Part shown: piece after piece, positions 1-14,900 of the stretch
How the letters are laid out: the number at the start of each line of letters is the position of its first letter
How positions within the stretch are numbered: the stretch's first letter is position 1
Origin: Pterobdella sp. o SKG-2022
Taxonomy: Eukaryota > Annelida > Clitellata > Hirudinida > Piscicolidae
DNA: 64,000 nucleotides
Reading direction: 5' to 3'
Assembly (NCBI GenBank): GCA_964035795.1
Contig: OZ038322.1
Coordinates: 11,610,038-11,674,037 of the forward strand
Program-made: the position numbers and the translations under genes
Notes under the pieces: generated by a model
The model's database searches: none
Told to the model about the DNA's origin: nothing
Seen by the model: the letters and a program-made list of their open reading frames with translations, nothing else

Positions 1-245
1 ACATGGTTAAATCATTTTGTTTTCATAATTTTTAAATAGGAACAAAGAAGGGTGAACTCTATAGAAATTTCAAACTTATTCTATAGCTTGGTGCATAACA
101 TTGTTTTTAACTAAATTAGCCCGGCATGATTTTAATTGCATAAAATTATGTATGTAAGCCAATTTCAGTCACCCAAGTTAGGGTTGTGGTAGCGCATTAG
201 TAGCATAAAATTTTGAAGTTACTAAAATTTAATTTCACACGGCAG
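1..245 (+). other. intron sequence upstream of the first visible PNPLA6 exon
   Basis: This stretch is AT-rich, has no convincing coding frame, and ends in an AG acceptor at about 244-245. It is best read as an intron of the esterase gene whose 5' part lies outside the window. I see no RNA gene or repeat in it. Confidence 0.7.
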
Positions 246-2659
246 GCAGTTTATGGCGTTATGTGCGAGCAAGTATGTCCCTCTCAGGCTACCTGCCTCC
301 CTTGTGCGATCCCAGCGATGGCCACCTGCTGCTTGATGGAGGCTATGTCAACAACTTACCTGCAGACATCATGAAGGTCTTGGGAGCGCAGACCATCTTC
401 GCCATCGATGTGGGATCGCAGGATGAGACGAACCTCACGAATTATGGCGATGAACTGAGTGGGTGGTGGTTATTGTGGAAGAGGTTCAATCCATGGGCGG
501 AACAAGTCAAGGTGGGCTTCAGTGTTGTTTGTGTCTAACGAGTTTTATTATAAATATTTTTGTTTTGGAATATGGTTTTTCTAAAAACCTCTTTTGTACG
601 CTTTTAATTAAAATAATAATGCAATAATTTGGGATCATAGCCACATAGCAAGGCACATACATACATTCTCATGTTTCTTAATGCTTATGAAACATACTCT
701 AAGGTACCAAACATGGCGGACATACAATCTCGACTGGCTTATGTGTCGTGCAACAGGCAGATGGAACAAGTGAAAAGCAGCAACTACTGCGAATACATCA
801 GACCACCCATCGACAAATATCGGAACCTGCAGTTTGGAAGCTACGATGAAATCGCTGTTTGTAAATTATTCAGCCTTTTTAAGACGTTGTTTAATTTTAT
901 CATACGTTTTTTTTGTGCAAAAACATTATTTCATTCAAACTATAATATACATAAGTATATAAAAATTGACGAAGACGGCCAAAATTAAAAATCTTCTCAA
1001 GTTAACGCGCAAAATGTTGTCTACAGCAACAGAGTGGGATATTTGACACATAGCACCATACCATTTTTTAGCCTACACCCAATGCAGGAGGTGGGCTACA
1101 ACCACGCCAAGTTGCTGTTCACAGAGTGGCAGAAGACAGATCGTATTCGCAACATCTTCCTTGAACGCCATGAGCAACCCAAAACAACCATCGATAAGGT
1201 TTTATTGGCTAAATTCTTCTGATGGTTTGATTGTTTTAATCTCATTATCTACTAGTATGTAGGTAGGCGTATAAAGTTACTACATATTTAAGCCACCCAT
1301 TATAACTTCAGAGATGCTTCAAGTCAGGGTACCTTAGGTTAATGCGCATTATTACGTCAAGTTTGAAACTTGAGGTTTGAAACAGAGGTATTCAAAACAA
1401 GTGTCATTTTATATAAATGTTGATCTCGATTCTAGTTAATAATTTCAGTTTTTTGAGTCATTTTTACATTCGTTTTTTTACGAATACTCAAGGACGTAAC
1501 GTTTTAACTCGTTTTGCATAATGACAGATTTCAAATATTTTTAAAAATAAAATCTAACATTGTGAATAAACTTGAAGCGTAATGAGGTTTTTTGATTATT
1601 TTTTCATCTGATGATGATGATATTCCCACTTTTGTGATGTTTTTATGACTCGTATTCATTTTATTTTTAAATAAATTTCTTTCTTGCAACCATGTCTCAA
1701 AACTTCAAATGCGATATTCAATTATTTTTCTTCTTTCGAGATCAATGGTAAGTTTTTTAGTTTTTTTTTTGTTTTTATTAACACACATGAGAGTTTTCTA
1801 GTTGAGTTGGCCAGCTAGTTTTAACGATCACGCAATAGGAAATCATTTAAATAAAAAATTTTTAGGTTTAAAATTTCGAGGCTTGCAATTGAAGATATAC
1901 AATAAATAGCCTTTGACGCAGTAGGTTACAAACCTTGTTGAAATTGACTTGTGTGCAGTTAAAAAAACGTGAGATTTGAGGGTACTTCCGTGTGTTCTTA
2001 ATTCTACGAGTATACTAAAATTTATTTAATTGCTCAGTTTTTTATTGACCTAACCATCATTGAAAACAACAGAACGCAGCGCCAGCAGGAGCGAATTTCA
2101 CAGATCTAGCTGAGTTGATTTCCCGCATTGAAGAGCCAGAGCTGGCTTCGTCTACATTCCTCAGCCCTGTCACCTTGTCTGACCCCTTCTACATTTCTGA
2201 CACAGGTGCTTTCGTGTTCATCATTTCATTACCATCATCATTGCTGTTTTAGATTTATATAACTTTTAAAACATCAATAAAAATATTAGTTTTTATTGAT
2301 ATAAACCTTCAAGCTTATGTAATATTTGATGTGTTCAATAAATTATCGCATTGATTGAAAACATAATATATGATGAAAAAAAATAGTTTAAAAATTAAAT
2401 TAACGAAGTTTTTTTCAAAAATTTTTTTTATCTTTTAGTGATGATTAATACCCACACAGATGATGAGAACGACAACATGTCAGTGACATCAGAACCCATT
2501 GTGACCTCCATGTCTCCCACCATTTGCACCAGGGTGCGCAGTGAATCCGAAGGTGCCAGCCCCGATGACACAGACATGAGTCGTGATGACGAGTATGAGG
2601 ACTACGATGATGAATACGACGACCCAATCGCAGTGAGGTCCCAGCGTGATGTATTATAA
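246..2659 (+). CDS. PNPLA6: neuropathy target esterase (PNPLA6/PNPLA7 family), C-terminal part only
   Basis: Five exons are visible at about 246-511, 704-856, 1088-1198, 2073-2205 and 2439-2659, with matching phases and a TGA-free frame to the stop at 2657-2659. They encode the end of the patatin-like lysophospholipase domain: [20 protein letters not shown], then [11 protein letters not shown], which holds the catalytic aspartate (DGG), then AIDVGSQDE and [19 protein letters not shown] and [10 protein letters not shown]. All of these are hallmarks of PNPLA6/7 (Drosophila Swiss cheese), an ER-membrane phospholipase that deacylates lysophosphatidylcholine and phosphatidylcholine. The serine nucleophile motif, the cyclic-nucleotide-binding domains and the membrane segment must lie left of the window. 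The last exon is a disordered acidic tail rich in Asp, Glu, Ser and Tyr (about residues 2560-2640 in DNA terms). Vertebrates have two paralogues; from this fragment I cannot say which this matches better, and invertebrates normally have one. Confidence 0.93.
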
Positions 2660-4103
2660 CTGGAGCATTAAGACTACTTGAATTCTACCTTTGAACGATT
2701 TATAGGTATTTTTTAGCTTATATTTAGAATTTTTTTCTATCTAAGCTCTCCACTGTTTAAAGTCTTCTTAGAAAAAATACAGTTTAAATAATCAGAAGAG
2801 TTTTCATAGATCTTATTGATGATTACTTGGCGCAGTCAAAAGTTATAAAATTAGTTTTTCTTGTGGCGAAATGGCAATAAAGTGTCATTTATATGGTTGC
2901 AGGAAAATGTTCACGAATGTAGGTTCTTGTTGTACAAAGTATTGTCGACATTTGTATCGTCATTTGGCTTGAATAGCGATACATTCACGATGAATTTAAT
3001 TAACTATCTAAAGATTTTTTTGTTTCGATCACAAACATTGTTTTCATCAGTATTTATTTAAGCTATTCATTAGCTTTTTACAATTTTAGTCTAGCAAGCT
3101 ACGTTTTTTTACTTTTTTACTTTCAACACATTTGATTGTGTTTAATTATTTTGCGATTTTCGACATTTTTCGCACCCAACAGGTTTTTCTGTATTCTAAA
3201 ATCATCTCTTATAAATAAAAATTCAAATGAATGCTTTTTCTTATTAGATTTTTCATATTTATTTGAATTATTAACATCGAGTCAGGAGTATTATCGTTTG
3301 TATCTGTTGCTTAATTCTCATTGGCATTTTTTTTTTCTTCCAAAGGGGTTTGCTTATTAACAAAAATTCTGAAATTTGTTCATTGTATTTGATTCACATT
3401 CAATTTTAACACAAAAGATTTTTGTTTGGGACTTGAATTAATCTTAATTCGAATGGCATGCGTTTGCATAAAAAATTAATTACAAGTATTTCAGTTTTGA
3501 TTTTCTTAATACTCATTGAAAAAATTGATATTTGATTTTTTATCTGAAATTACTTATATTAACTCGTTTCAAAATGTTTCAAAGTAGAAATGAGTTAAAA
3601 CTTCCAAATGAATTTGAGGGTAAGATAGTGCTCAAAAACTGAGTTTTAATAATCTTTGTATGAATTATTTTTTTTTTTATTCACAAGCGCAAGCTTTATC
3701 TTTATATTAAAAAATTATCACAGTGCATTGAATTTAGGTCTATTTCCTGTTATAGGTTTTAAGGTTTAACTATAAATTTTAACATCAGTACAAATCTTAA
3801 TAATTTCAAAAACTTGCTAAATTGCACGTAGAAATTGAATTTAACGAGATTTATAGTTTCCAGATTGAATAAATTAGAAATTTCACATAATTCTAAAAGA
3901 TTGTTCTTGATTAATGATACACTATCATTGAAATATAAATTCAAAGTTCAATGTCTAAAATTTCCATTTAAATTGATTTCAATAAAATTACTCTAAAATT
4001 TGTAATCACAAATGCCAATTTTTAAATTAAGTTTTAAACTTTTGAAATCATTTAAAAGTGTGAAAAGTAAACTTACACGTTTGCATGTGTCTTGAATCTT
4101 CAA
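2660..4103. other. intergenic spacer between PNPLA6 and THADA
   Basis: About 1.4 kb of AT-rich sequence. Short ORFs here have no recognisable product or coding-like composition. It should contain the 3' UTR of the esterase and the promoter and 5' UTR of THADA, but no individual element stands out. Confidence 0.6.
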
Positions 4104-7100
4104 ATGATGATTGAATCTGATATCAAAGAGTTGAAAAAAGTTGTAATTTTTATTGTATTTTATTGAATATTTTTTAATTGTTTCATTATTTAACAGCTTA
4201 TTGCTGAGTTCAAAAAAAAAGATTTGAGTGAAATCGCCAAACTATCCATTTCTGAAAATTTTGTCAACATCTTTTTAATTGAAAATAAAAAAGAATGCAA
4301 AAAGTTTATTTCCAGGTTTTTAAAAATCATAATTTATTGATCTCCGTATTTTCCCTGTAAACATACTCATTAACAAAAATTATGTTTAATTAAAATGACA
4401 ATCACAATTACAGTAGCCTTAAAAGTTTTTCACAAGCTGAAATTACTTTTTTTAAAAAAGCTTTAGAGAAAAAATTGGAGTTAATATGCAACAAAGGGAA
4501 TCATGGTTCTATTGATGTCCTTTCGTGTATGCTTAATGACCTTGTCTTAGGTTTTATTTTTATCATTGATAATATTGAAATTATACTATGTAATTTTTCA
4601 AATAGATTGAATAAAAAAATTACTTTAAAGTTATCAGTTTTTGAATAATAAAACATTGAACATGCTTCAGGAGAGCAAGTTTTGTTAGAGAATTTTTGCA
4701 AAGGTGATGATGATTTTTCAATTTAATTATAAATTATTCAAGCTAATCTATTATTACTTTTTCAGTGTCATCTCATGTTTTCCAGTGTGTTGTGAACCTG
4801 TATGAGAGTTTCAAGTAGGCTTTAAGTGTATCAATTTTGATAGGATATACTTGTATTTTTTCTGTCAATGAAATCTTTCATTGACGATGAGTGTATATAA
4901 ATATTTTTACAATTAAATAAATAAACAAAAAAATTAATTTATTCATTAAAAATATCTCAACACCTATAAATATTCAGAAAAAATGAATTAGGAAGTGTTC
5001 AAAATGATGAATTCAGTTTGAGAATTCATTTTACCACACAATTTTATTCTAAACTCCTTCATAAGCATATCAATGCTTCTAAATCAACCGATGAAAATTC
5101 TCAACAAGTGTTTACAACAGTAAGTCATGTTTTTAACTTGTCTTCGAATTTAAATGCTTTATATTATTTATTAATCACAAACAATCATATATTCATTTTC
5201 GTTTTTTCTTACCTTCAATATAAAACTTATAAAGATTCACTATTTGAAATGATATTATTGATATTCAAGTACTTTTTTTGCAGCTCCCAGATGGTACCAA
5301 ACAAAAACTTAATCAATTATACAATTTCCACTGGAGAATTCTCAACGAAAGTAACTATAAAATTTATGACATATTTAATGCTTTAAAAAAATTCAACTAA
5401 ATAATCATTAAATATATCATAACTGATATGTGCCATCCATCATGCAGACTTGCTGACGCTGGATTGCAGCATAGCCTCATCCATCTGTCTCATCCTCCTT
5501 CTTCAAAAACTGCAGCCTTCTAGCATTGTATTTTTACTTTATTTTTCTCATATACTATAATCTTCTACTCGGTTGAAAAGTTTCATGACAGCATGAAAAA
5601 AGCGTAAAATGAACAATATGATAACCACTGAAAACTAAAGAATTGTATTATATTTCATTAAATATTGTTCATTTAATTATAATCACTGAAATCTCGAAGT
5701 TAATTCATATAACCTTTTTGAAGGTTAAAAAAATTGAATCTCTTTTGGAATACGAAGAAACAACAGGTTTAATATGTATTATATATGCATGTATCGCTAC
5801 TCTCCCATGCCATCTTCTCTATGACCAACATCATCAACTTAAAAAAACTCTTATAGAAAAACTCATCACTCAGGAAAATAAGTGAGACGTTTTCTTATTC
5901 GCTGTTTGGTAAAGTGAAATGATTTGTAGGAAGAAATCGATTGGTTGATAACACAGATGATAGATTTACACATATATTCATCTTCCTGATTATTATGCTT
6001 TGCTTAATTAGTATTCTATTAGAAACATATGTCTACGTTAAATTTTCTTTCTTTTTCAATATATTTATTGATCATAACAGGCTTACAACAACCAACAAAA
6101 AACTGCTATTTTCTCGCACCATGCTTCTTTCAGTCAACAATTTAAAGTGATATATTGCTTATATAACATTTCTTTGTGAATAATCATCTATCAACATGCC
6201 ATATAGAGGATTATTGTCAAAAGAACCCTCTCAACTTGACTGTTTCTTCAATACCGACTCTCCCATTCTCACCTTCATTCTCCATTACTCTTCTGTCAAT
6301 ATTGATAACCTACTCAATGTTACCTCCTACATTATTTTTTTGATTATTTTTCATTTTCATATTCTACATTATTTTGTGTTTCTTATTTTAGAAAATTTCA
6401 TAATGTCCAAAAAATTTTTACAATTTATTTCGCCTACTTCAATATTTTTCTCCACAGATAATAAGACACCAATCCAAGCAATTATTTGACACTACTCTGT
6501 ATTGCATTGTAAACTTTAACCCGCAATCTGCACTACCATTCATTCAAACACTCACTGTCAAGTACTTGAGAGTTGCTGACTGGATGTCTTCAGGAAAGTG
6601 CATATTACTTTCATGTTTGGTCAAGTATGCTGGAGCTTCGTATGTTATTCAATGCTGTCCTGCTCTGCTACATCAGCTGATCTCTGCACTGCAAGACCAA
6701 ACCTGCCAATCTCATGTCTGTTTAAAAATTAATCTATTTTTAAATTGATATCTTTTGCTTTATCAGTATAAAGCTAAAACTTTTTCAAATACGTAGGGGT
6801 TTTTATTAAACCATGAAAGAGAATTTTGAAAAAAAAAATTAGCAAATTAATACCAAAAAAAATGATATTGAGTTGATGATTTACAGGTTTGTGAACTAAT
6901 TGAAGAGCTTTGGAGAAGTAGTTACAAACAATTTCAGTGTGATAAAGAAGAGAATTTAAATGTTAAATTTGAGAGAGATTGTAAAGTTAGTGGTTTTCCA
7001 AATAATGATATGACTTTGAGCACTGATGGGGAGGAAAGATGGATGGGCAAATGGGTTTTGCCGCTTGTGGAGTTTCTGAAGCAAGAATGTTCTTGTAATA

Positions 7101-10100
7101 TTGTCAATGTTGTCATCCAGGTTTGAATTTTTTCAGATTTTTAAAAGCTACTTTTTTCAAATGGTAGAAGAGAAAATGCAAGGGTTTCAATTTTTTATTG
7201 ACGATCTTAAGTAAATGATTATACAACTTCAAATCTTGCGTTTATTTCCATCTTTTTCAATCAATTTTTATAATTTTCTGTTTCAATTATTAACTAAATT
7301 CATGTTTTCACGTCATAATAATTTATTTTATATTGAAATTTTTATTTATTTTATAACCTTGAAAACAGGTTTTGTTTCCGAAACTCTTCTCAATCAGCCC
7401 ATCCTGCGTGCCATACATAATGACCAACTTAAGCTCCATCACTGACCACGATGCCAACCCACTTGAAACCAACTCAAACGATACCAGTAGTGTTAAAACC
7501 AGTGTGTTGAAGGCAGTCATGAAATGTTCATGTTATATGCATGTTAATATATTAGACATTGAACCACTTGGTTCTTTGCATCAAACCTTCTCTTTGGCCC
7601 TCACTCACTCCGACGATCAAGTTGGTATTCAAGAACGATCTTTCTATTTTTACATAGTTTATTTTTTAAGTAAGTTTTATATCATGTTTACAAAGTTATA
7701 ATAAAAATATAAATGTATATCTAAATAATTGCTACTGACAATGTAACTAACAAAGTTTCATGCTTCCAAATAAGTAATAAATATTATTGAATCATTCTAT
7801 AAATTGAAAGTCCTACACCGACAACTAATGGTTATTAAAAAAATAATGTTCATACTGAATACCATTATATGATAATAAATAACATTGTAGTTACGTTTGG
7901 AAGCTTTGAGCATACTGTGTGAGAGTAGGAAAAGCACGCAAGTAGTATCCAAGGAACACCTATCATTAATATTGTCTTTTGTTTCACTAAATATGAACAA
8001 CCACTCATCGGCTTTTCGCCAAAAGTTCATCACTTGTGTTAAAAAGGTGAATGTATCAAAATGTGATTATATGAAAGTAATTCAAATCTGGTAAATATTA
8101 GTAATGAATTGATTTTGATTGATCAAATAAAGTACTTTTCAATACTACCTTTCAAAATAACCTGTTTAAAATTGCTTGCTTTCAAGTGTTATCTGCCGTA
8201 TTAATTTTTCAGTTGTTGTATAGAATAAAAGAAAGTGGTTTGAACCTGTGTAAGAAGTATCTGAAAAATGTTCAAGGTGTTTAAATAAATCTTTATACGT
8301 ATATTGGTTGTATATTTATATATATAATAATGAACGTTATGAATAATTTCAGAAGAAGCTTCGTCTGTATTGCAAACGTTGCATTATTATAAAGTAAATA
8401 TCAAAAGTTTAATTAAAAATTAATTTAAATTTTCAAATTTTTTTAATATTTCAATTATAACCCTTCATATCGTCATAATCCTCAATTTTCAGAAGTTTTT
8501 GAGAGATTTGAACAACAGCTGCTTTAGTCACTTACACTGCGTCTCTTCTATGGCGTTCAAGGTCAGCAGTCTAGGCATCCTTCTGTTACTTTCAGAGAAC
8601 TTTGGTGCGTATCAAAATGAACTGATTTTTGATTGGAGGTCGCAATTATCTTGTTCACATGCGTCTCTTCTCGTTTCATGCCTTGCTGATTCTTATGAGT
8701 GCAATAGAGAGGATTCTTTTAAGCTGCTCAAAACTTTACAACCTCGTTCTCCCATCCTAACAGTGAGACGGGATGATTTAGGGAATAATGTGCTCAATTA
8801 ATATATGATGCTTCGGTTGGATGTCATTTTATGTGACCTTTGTTTATAAAGCATTAATAAAGTTTTTAAACGTAACTGATTTGAAGAAAAACGAAGTTTT
8901 TATTTTTAGTTTTTTACAATATTGCAAAATATTTCAGCAAACTTCAATCACACAGCAGAATTTTCATTAAACACTAACCAGAAGGCCTTTGAGTTGGGCC
9001 ACCTCTTCGACCTCATCATGAGACTAGCACAGAGTGTCAGACCTGCCGATGGACCTACAGCATCCTTCCTCTTGCGACTTGTTTGCAGACATTTGACCCT
9101 CAAAGAGTTACTCAAAGTTGATGTAGATAATGAAAAAAATCCAGATGAAAAAGTTGCGGAAGAGAAGGATAAAATAGTTGTGACTAAAAATTCTGCTGAA
9201 AATCTGAATAATAAGTTGTTCTTTCTTCTCAATGCTTTGTTGAAGAAACTTAAACGACATATATCGGTAGCTGAGAGCAGTTTGTTGCTTGCAGCAGCCT
9301 CAGCCCCCATGCACCCTCTGTTGCTCTGCATGTCTGCCCTGCTCACCGATGTTCATTGGAGGTTGTGAAATTTGTCACATGTTTTTATGTTTTCATTTTT
9401 TTAAATGTTACTGATTTGATAATTTATCAGTTCAATAAAAGAACCAGAGAAGTGGCAGGTATTGGTGGAGGAAATGGTGGTGTGTTGTGTAGAGGTAGCA
9501 GGTATTGTGGGCGTGGTGATCAACAGTGAGAGTCCTGAGGGACACGTGCCTGATCACCTTCAATGCGATGTTTCTCTGCACCTCGACCTCACTGAAGCTG
9601 AGCCTTTTGTGAGAGAGGAAGTAGCACATGGAGACATTGGTGATGATGTGAAAACTTCTGAAAGCGCAAGCAAAAGCTTAGAAAGCAGGGTTCGACTGAT
9701 GCCTGAGTACCTAGTGGTGTGTTGCTGGAGAAGTGTCAAAGAGGCATCTCTCCTTCTAGGGAAGATCTGCTCTCAAGTTCCAATCAGTTACAATAGTTGC
9801 AAACAAAGTACTTCTAATTCTTCTTCGTTACTTACTATCACAATGGTAAGTTTTCAAACGTTAACAAATTTTTTTAAAAAGATACAAAATATTTGAAATA
9901 TTTAAAAAACAGGTAGAGAAGATAGGGGATTTTTTAAAAAGTCAGCTTTTAGATTCCCGTCACAGAGGGGCTTTTGAGTTGGCTTATACGGCATTTTGTG
10001 ACTTGATGGCAGTTTTGTGGACTAGTCCTTGTTCAGTTTTAAGACACAAGCCTCAGAAGTGGACAGATGATTTGATGGCTAGAGTGACAGTGCACGATGC

Positions 10101-11920
10101 TGATGATCAACTGTGTAGCACTAGGAGGAGTGCTGGTGTTCCTTACTTCTTCCTGGTGTGACGAATTTGATGTTCAGCTTTTATTTTCAATTTATGCTCA
10201 ATTGATTGATAATCATCATCATTGTTCATAGTTTTGATAGTCCCATTTTAATGGGGTTAGGGGCAATAAAGCTTTCATTTTCACTATGAATTTTTATATA
10301 TTAAAATTCATTCCCAATAACATTTGTAGGCGATAGTATCGAAAGAACCTGTGAGCAACAATGACCAATGCTTCAATGGTTTGGTGGAAGGTCTCTTCAA
10401 GGCCGCCCTCCAACCCACCCCCCACCACCAAACACAACATGTTTGTTGCCTACTATGTATAAGTTAACTCATCATTTTATTGATGACACAATATTGAAGG
10501 AAACAAACACCAAGTATTTATAGACTTAATCCACAAAGATGATAATCCTATTATTATGGATAATATAAGGTTTCCTCACAAAAAGCTTTGTGAATTAAGT
10601 AAATAAGTTTGTTTCTTTTGTTTTTTTTAAAGTATTTTTTACTGCAATAAAATTTAATAAAAATAACTTTGAAAAACTCAATATTCATATGAACTCAACA
10701 TTTTTAATTTCAATAACACACTTACAAAAGTTATTGCCCAAAAATAATCGATCAAATTTTTTCCAAAATCTATCATTTTTATCCACAATTCTGGTTCATA
10801 CCAAACCATGAAACTATTATAATGTACAATGTATGATGGTATAATGCACATATTGAAGGTGCACTGCAGAAACGTATTGAGAGCTCTATTCAGGGACGCC
10901 TACATGGCACCACGCATGGCCCCCTTTATTGGAAAGGCTGTTCAACTGGCCATTGAAGGATATAACTCACATTACTGGCCTGTGAGGCATTTAATTCATG
11001 TTTCATTGCATTAAGTGTTTAGTTTATATTTATTTCCTAATTATAGTGGCAATCCTTATTGAAAAGAAGTTATTTATTGGTATTGTGATGTTTTTGCTTT
11101 AGGTGAAAAACGCATCTGCAATGCTTTTTAGTGTGCTTATTAAGCGTATTTTTGGACCAAAGAAACAGACCAACACTTCCAGGATTGTAGGGTTTGTGTT
11201 GGCATAAATTTTTTAAAAGTTCTTGGGTTAAATTTTCGAATTTATTTTATACTTTGATAAATTTTCATTAGCGATTTTTTAGTTTGAAACACAATCACTG
11301 ATAGCACGTGCAGTAAAGTTTTTTTTCAAAAATACCCTCATCTCTTCCCTTTCTTCATCCACCAACTTTCCATTGGGTGAGTCCATCCTTCTTGTTATTA
11401 AGTTATTGGAAGCCTTGCTTTTATAATGTTTTTTTGATTCTGATACTTCCCAAATTAATAATTTAACTTTTCTAAGGTTGCCGTTTTATCAAAACTCAGT
11501 AATACTACATAAAAATAAAATTTTTTTATCAAGATTTCTAATTATCTTTTTTCAATTCTAATTCTATCTGTGGACTTGGGAATACAATAAATATCAACCC
11601 ACTATATATCAAATCATCTTTACACCACTTTCCAATTTTTGAGTTCCTTCCCCCACGATGAACACACAGAAGTGCAAAGGAAGCAAAGGCGAGCACCTTG
11701 ATGGTCTTAATGCTCCTTTCTAACCTTTATGTTTCTCCCTTGGAGGAGTCAAACTCGGGAGGGATCAGCATCACAGATCTTGTGCACCTTGTCTGCAAGT
11801 CTGTATCGCTTTAAAATATATATATATATATCCACATATTTCTCTGTAGCCTAAGAACTCTTGGTCGATGCCACTATAATTTAATTAATAACTGTATTTT
11901 AATATTGTAACAACTGCAAA

Positions 11921-11970
<50 letters not shown>

Positions 11971-14900
11971 ATATGATAAGGCTAAACTTATCGAGAATTA
12001 TAGCTTCCAATTCTCAATAGATGTATTAAAAATTCCTCTTATTTGATGTTTTTCGTTACAAAATATTGAAGAAAAATACATACGATGTCTCTGAAAAATT
12101 AGTAATCTACATTATAAAACAAAGCAATGAAAAGCACAAGGGTTATGTTTGTTGTTCAACGAAGCTTTTCCATTTCTAATTCATCATTTGAAGATAGTAT
12201 TCAAAAACTCCAATGCTTCGCAGTTAATTTAACTTATTTTTCGTTTTGTTTTTATTTATTATTAGTATTGTTATTATTTATATTATTATTATTATTATTA
12301 TTAGTAGTAGTAGTAGTAGTAGTATATATTTAATATAAATTATGTAATCGAATAACTACAAGACAAGCATCGAACGCCTGGATATCAGTGAGGAAAGCGG
12401 CAGCAGAGGCGCTGTTGAGTTTGACACCAGTGGATCTTTTACATCAGCGTATCATTGAACTCTTGAATGCACTTTTCTCAATTTTGCAGTCTCTTCGCTT
12501 AAGTCATAACAACGTCCATGGAATCTCTATCCAGGTGACATGATTTTAGTTTTTATGTATTTTGTATTGTTTGCATCATTTCTGCAAATCGATTTTATAA
12601 TTTTCTCCATGGTTTTTTAATTTTTTTAGTTCTTTGTTTTTTGTCGACAGGTGATCAAACTGATGGAAGTTTGGCTGATGAAAGCCACTGATAAAGAGGT
12701 GGTTATTGTATGGGATCTTCTCAAAAAACTCGATGCTCTCTACCACAGGTACCTTTCAATAATATATAATAGATTGTATATGATACAATTCGACAAAAAT
12801 ACAGCTCTAACGTGTGCCTAGCCACGAGACATACTTGTTTGCAAATGGTTCTGCCACTGCTACATCGAGAAAATTTTCAAAATTTCACTGAAGAATTTTT
12901 CCATAAAATTCACCAAGAATTTGAAAGGTATCTAGACTTATTTTCTGAGCCCAAACTGGCAGCTCCTTTCGATTACGCATACTACAGTGACATCACCAAC
13001 ATATGTCTTAACCACTTGTTGGTCCATAAGGAGTTTGATCGGTTGGTAGGGTATATAGGGTTGATAATAGATGCCTGTCCTGAAGATGATGCTGTGATTG
13101 AAGCTGTTCGTTTCGTTACTAGCATCATCTCAGGTTTGAACCTAATCTTTATCGTGTTTGAAGCTTTGTTGTTCTTTTATATGTTTCTATATAGTATTAT
13201 AGCTTTTCAGACATTTTATGTTTTTTTTATTTGATTTTCGTGCAATATTTTCAACGTAAGAGAATTATTTTAAAAGCACCTTTATTTTAAATTGAATTAT
13301 AATTTCTAATGAGTTAAATTGTTAGAAAGTAGTAAAGTAAAACTTATCGAAAATTTCAGCTCTTTTTTAAAAAGGTTTTTTCGAAAATATCTTTATTAGT
13401 TGAAGTCATTGCACAAAATACCTGTTATGGAATCCATATACACGGAAGTTTTCGCATTATTATACAAAGAACAATTTCATTTAATACTAATTTATTTTCA
13501 TAATTGCTAATTGTTTCTAGGAGAGTTAGATGAAGATAAACTAATGTTACTACACAAAGTCTCTTCTGTGATGCTGCATGGCATTTCAAAACGGCCACTT
13601 CAATCATCTGTCATCATACAAGTACTATGTTTGGCTCTTTCAAATCAATACAAGTTATATATCTAAATATAACATTGTTTCAAAACTTCATGACAAAAAA
13701 TGTTTTAAAATGCTTATGGTTTTATTGAGTTTTTATGCGACTCAAATGCTTCTGTAGGGCCACGTTACACCCACCTTTAGTTGCCGGATGTCGTTATTGT
13801 CGGAGCTTTTACGATTTATTTTATCACTTTATATTCCATATATATAAATAGATAAATCTATATTTACTCTCAATGTTTTCCACAATCCTACGTGAGATGT
13901 TTGCATACATTCGTGAATTCATGTTGAAACAACAAGCAATGACATACTTTAGTACTATTATTTCAGTACCAGAGGTTTTGGCTGGTGCTTGTCAAGAAAG
14001 AGGAATGTCAAAATCAGCAGTGGCTTGTTCATTTGTCTTCGGTGATTTCATTAACATGTCGTTATGTAGCTGTATTTATAATACAATCTGATAATAGATT
14101 ATTGAAGGTTTTCAGCCAATCATAAGTTACACTGAGAAATTTTGAGTTTATAACTTTTTAGAGATATTTTATGTATTTTGCAATTAAAATATTTCATAAA
14201 ATTTATAATCTTCAAACTAAGATAGTATTTAGCTAAATTTATTGTTTAAAAAACTAAAATTTAAACTTCAACCTTAGCATAAATCATTAATGATTTATGA
14301 TAAGGTTGAACTTATTGAAAATTTTATTTTTTTTTTTTAAAAAACAAAATATGGCAAGAAAACTGCTTAATTTTAAAAATTAAAAAAATAAACTATCTAA
14401 ATTTATGAATACCATTTTTTCATTAAGAAGCTTGACGTTTTCACTGAATAAAATTCCATTAATTAGTTTTTATTTGACATGATACGATGATATTCAACTA
14501 TTTTTATTTTGACGGGATAAGCTCATGGGACTGTCGCTCAAACTCATGTCTACCACGTGCCAGTGAGCTTTGTTTTTAATGCATTTTATCGTGTTTTTCA
14601 ATGCTTTATTCGTTTAAAAATTCTTCAAAATTAAGTATTTTTTATTTAAAATTTTCTGCCATTTTTTATAAATTATACCCTAAGGGTTTAAAAGAACGTT
14701 ACACGTGGTGACTACGATGCTAAGGATGATATGGATTCTTGTCGAAGAGATCGCTATTTTTCTTTATTTGAGGTCTGATGTAGGCGGTCAAGTTTACATC
14801 AAATCTTCGCATGTTCTTCAGTCATTTGACCCGCAAATTTCAATCGCAGCTTTACACAAAGCATTTTCAAATCGTCTACATACTTCATTTTCCAAAATTT

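Noticed and set aside
5930..6036. Extra THADA exon encoding RLVDNTDDRFTHIF
   Set aside because: Splicing 5881 directly to 6081 keeps phase, while the acceptor at 5930 does not. The segment is hydrophobic and unlike the family.
8948..9346. 132-codon open frame on the minus strand
   Set aside because: It lies antisense to a large THADA exon whose plus-strand protein matches the family. The antisense frame has no recognisable domain.
13873..14091. Reading of this THADA exon as PEVLAGACQERG
   Set aside because: The previous exon ends in phase 0, which selects the frame beginning YQRFWLVLVKKEE. Both are open, so this is a preference, not proof.
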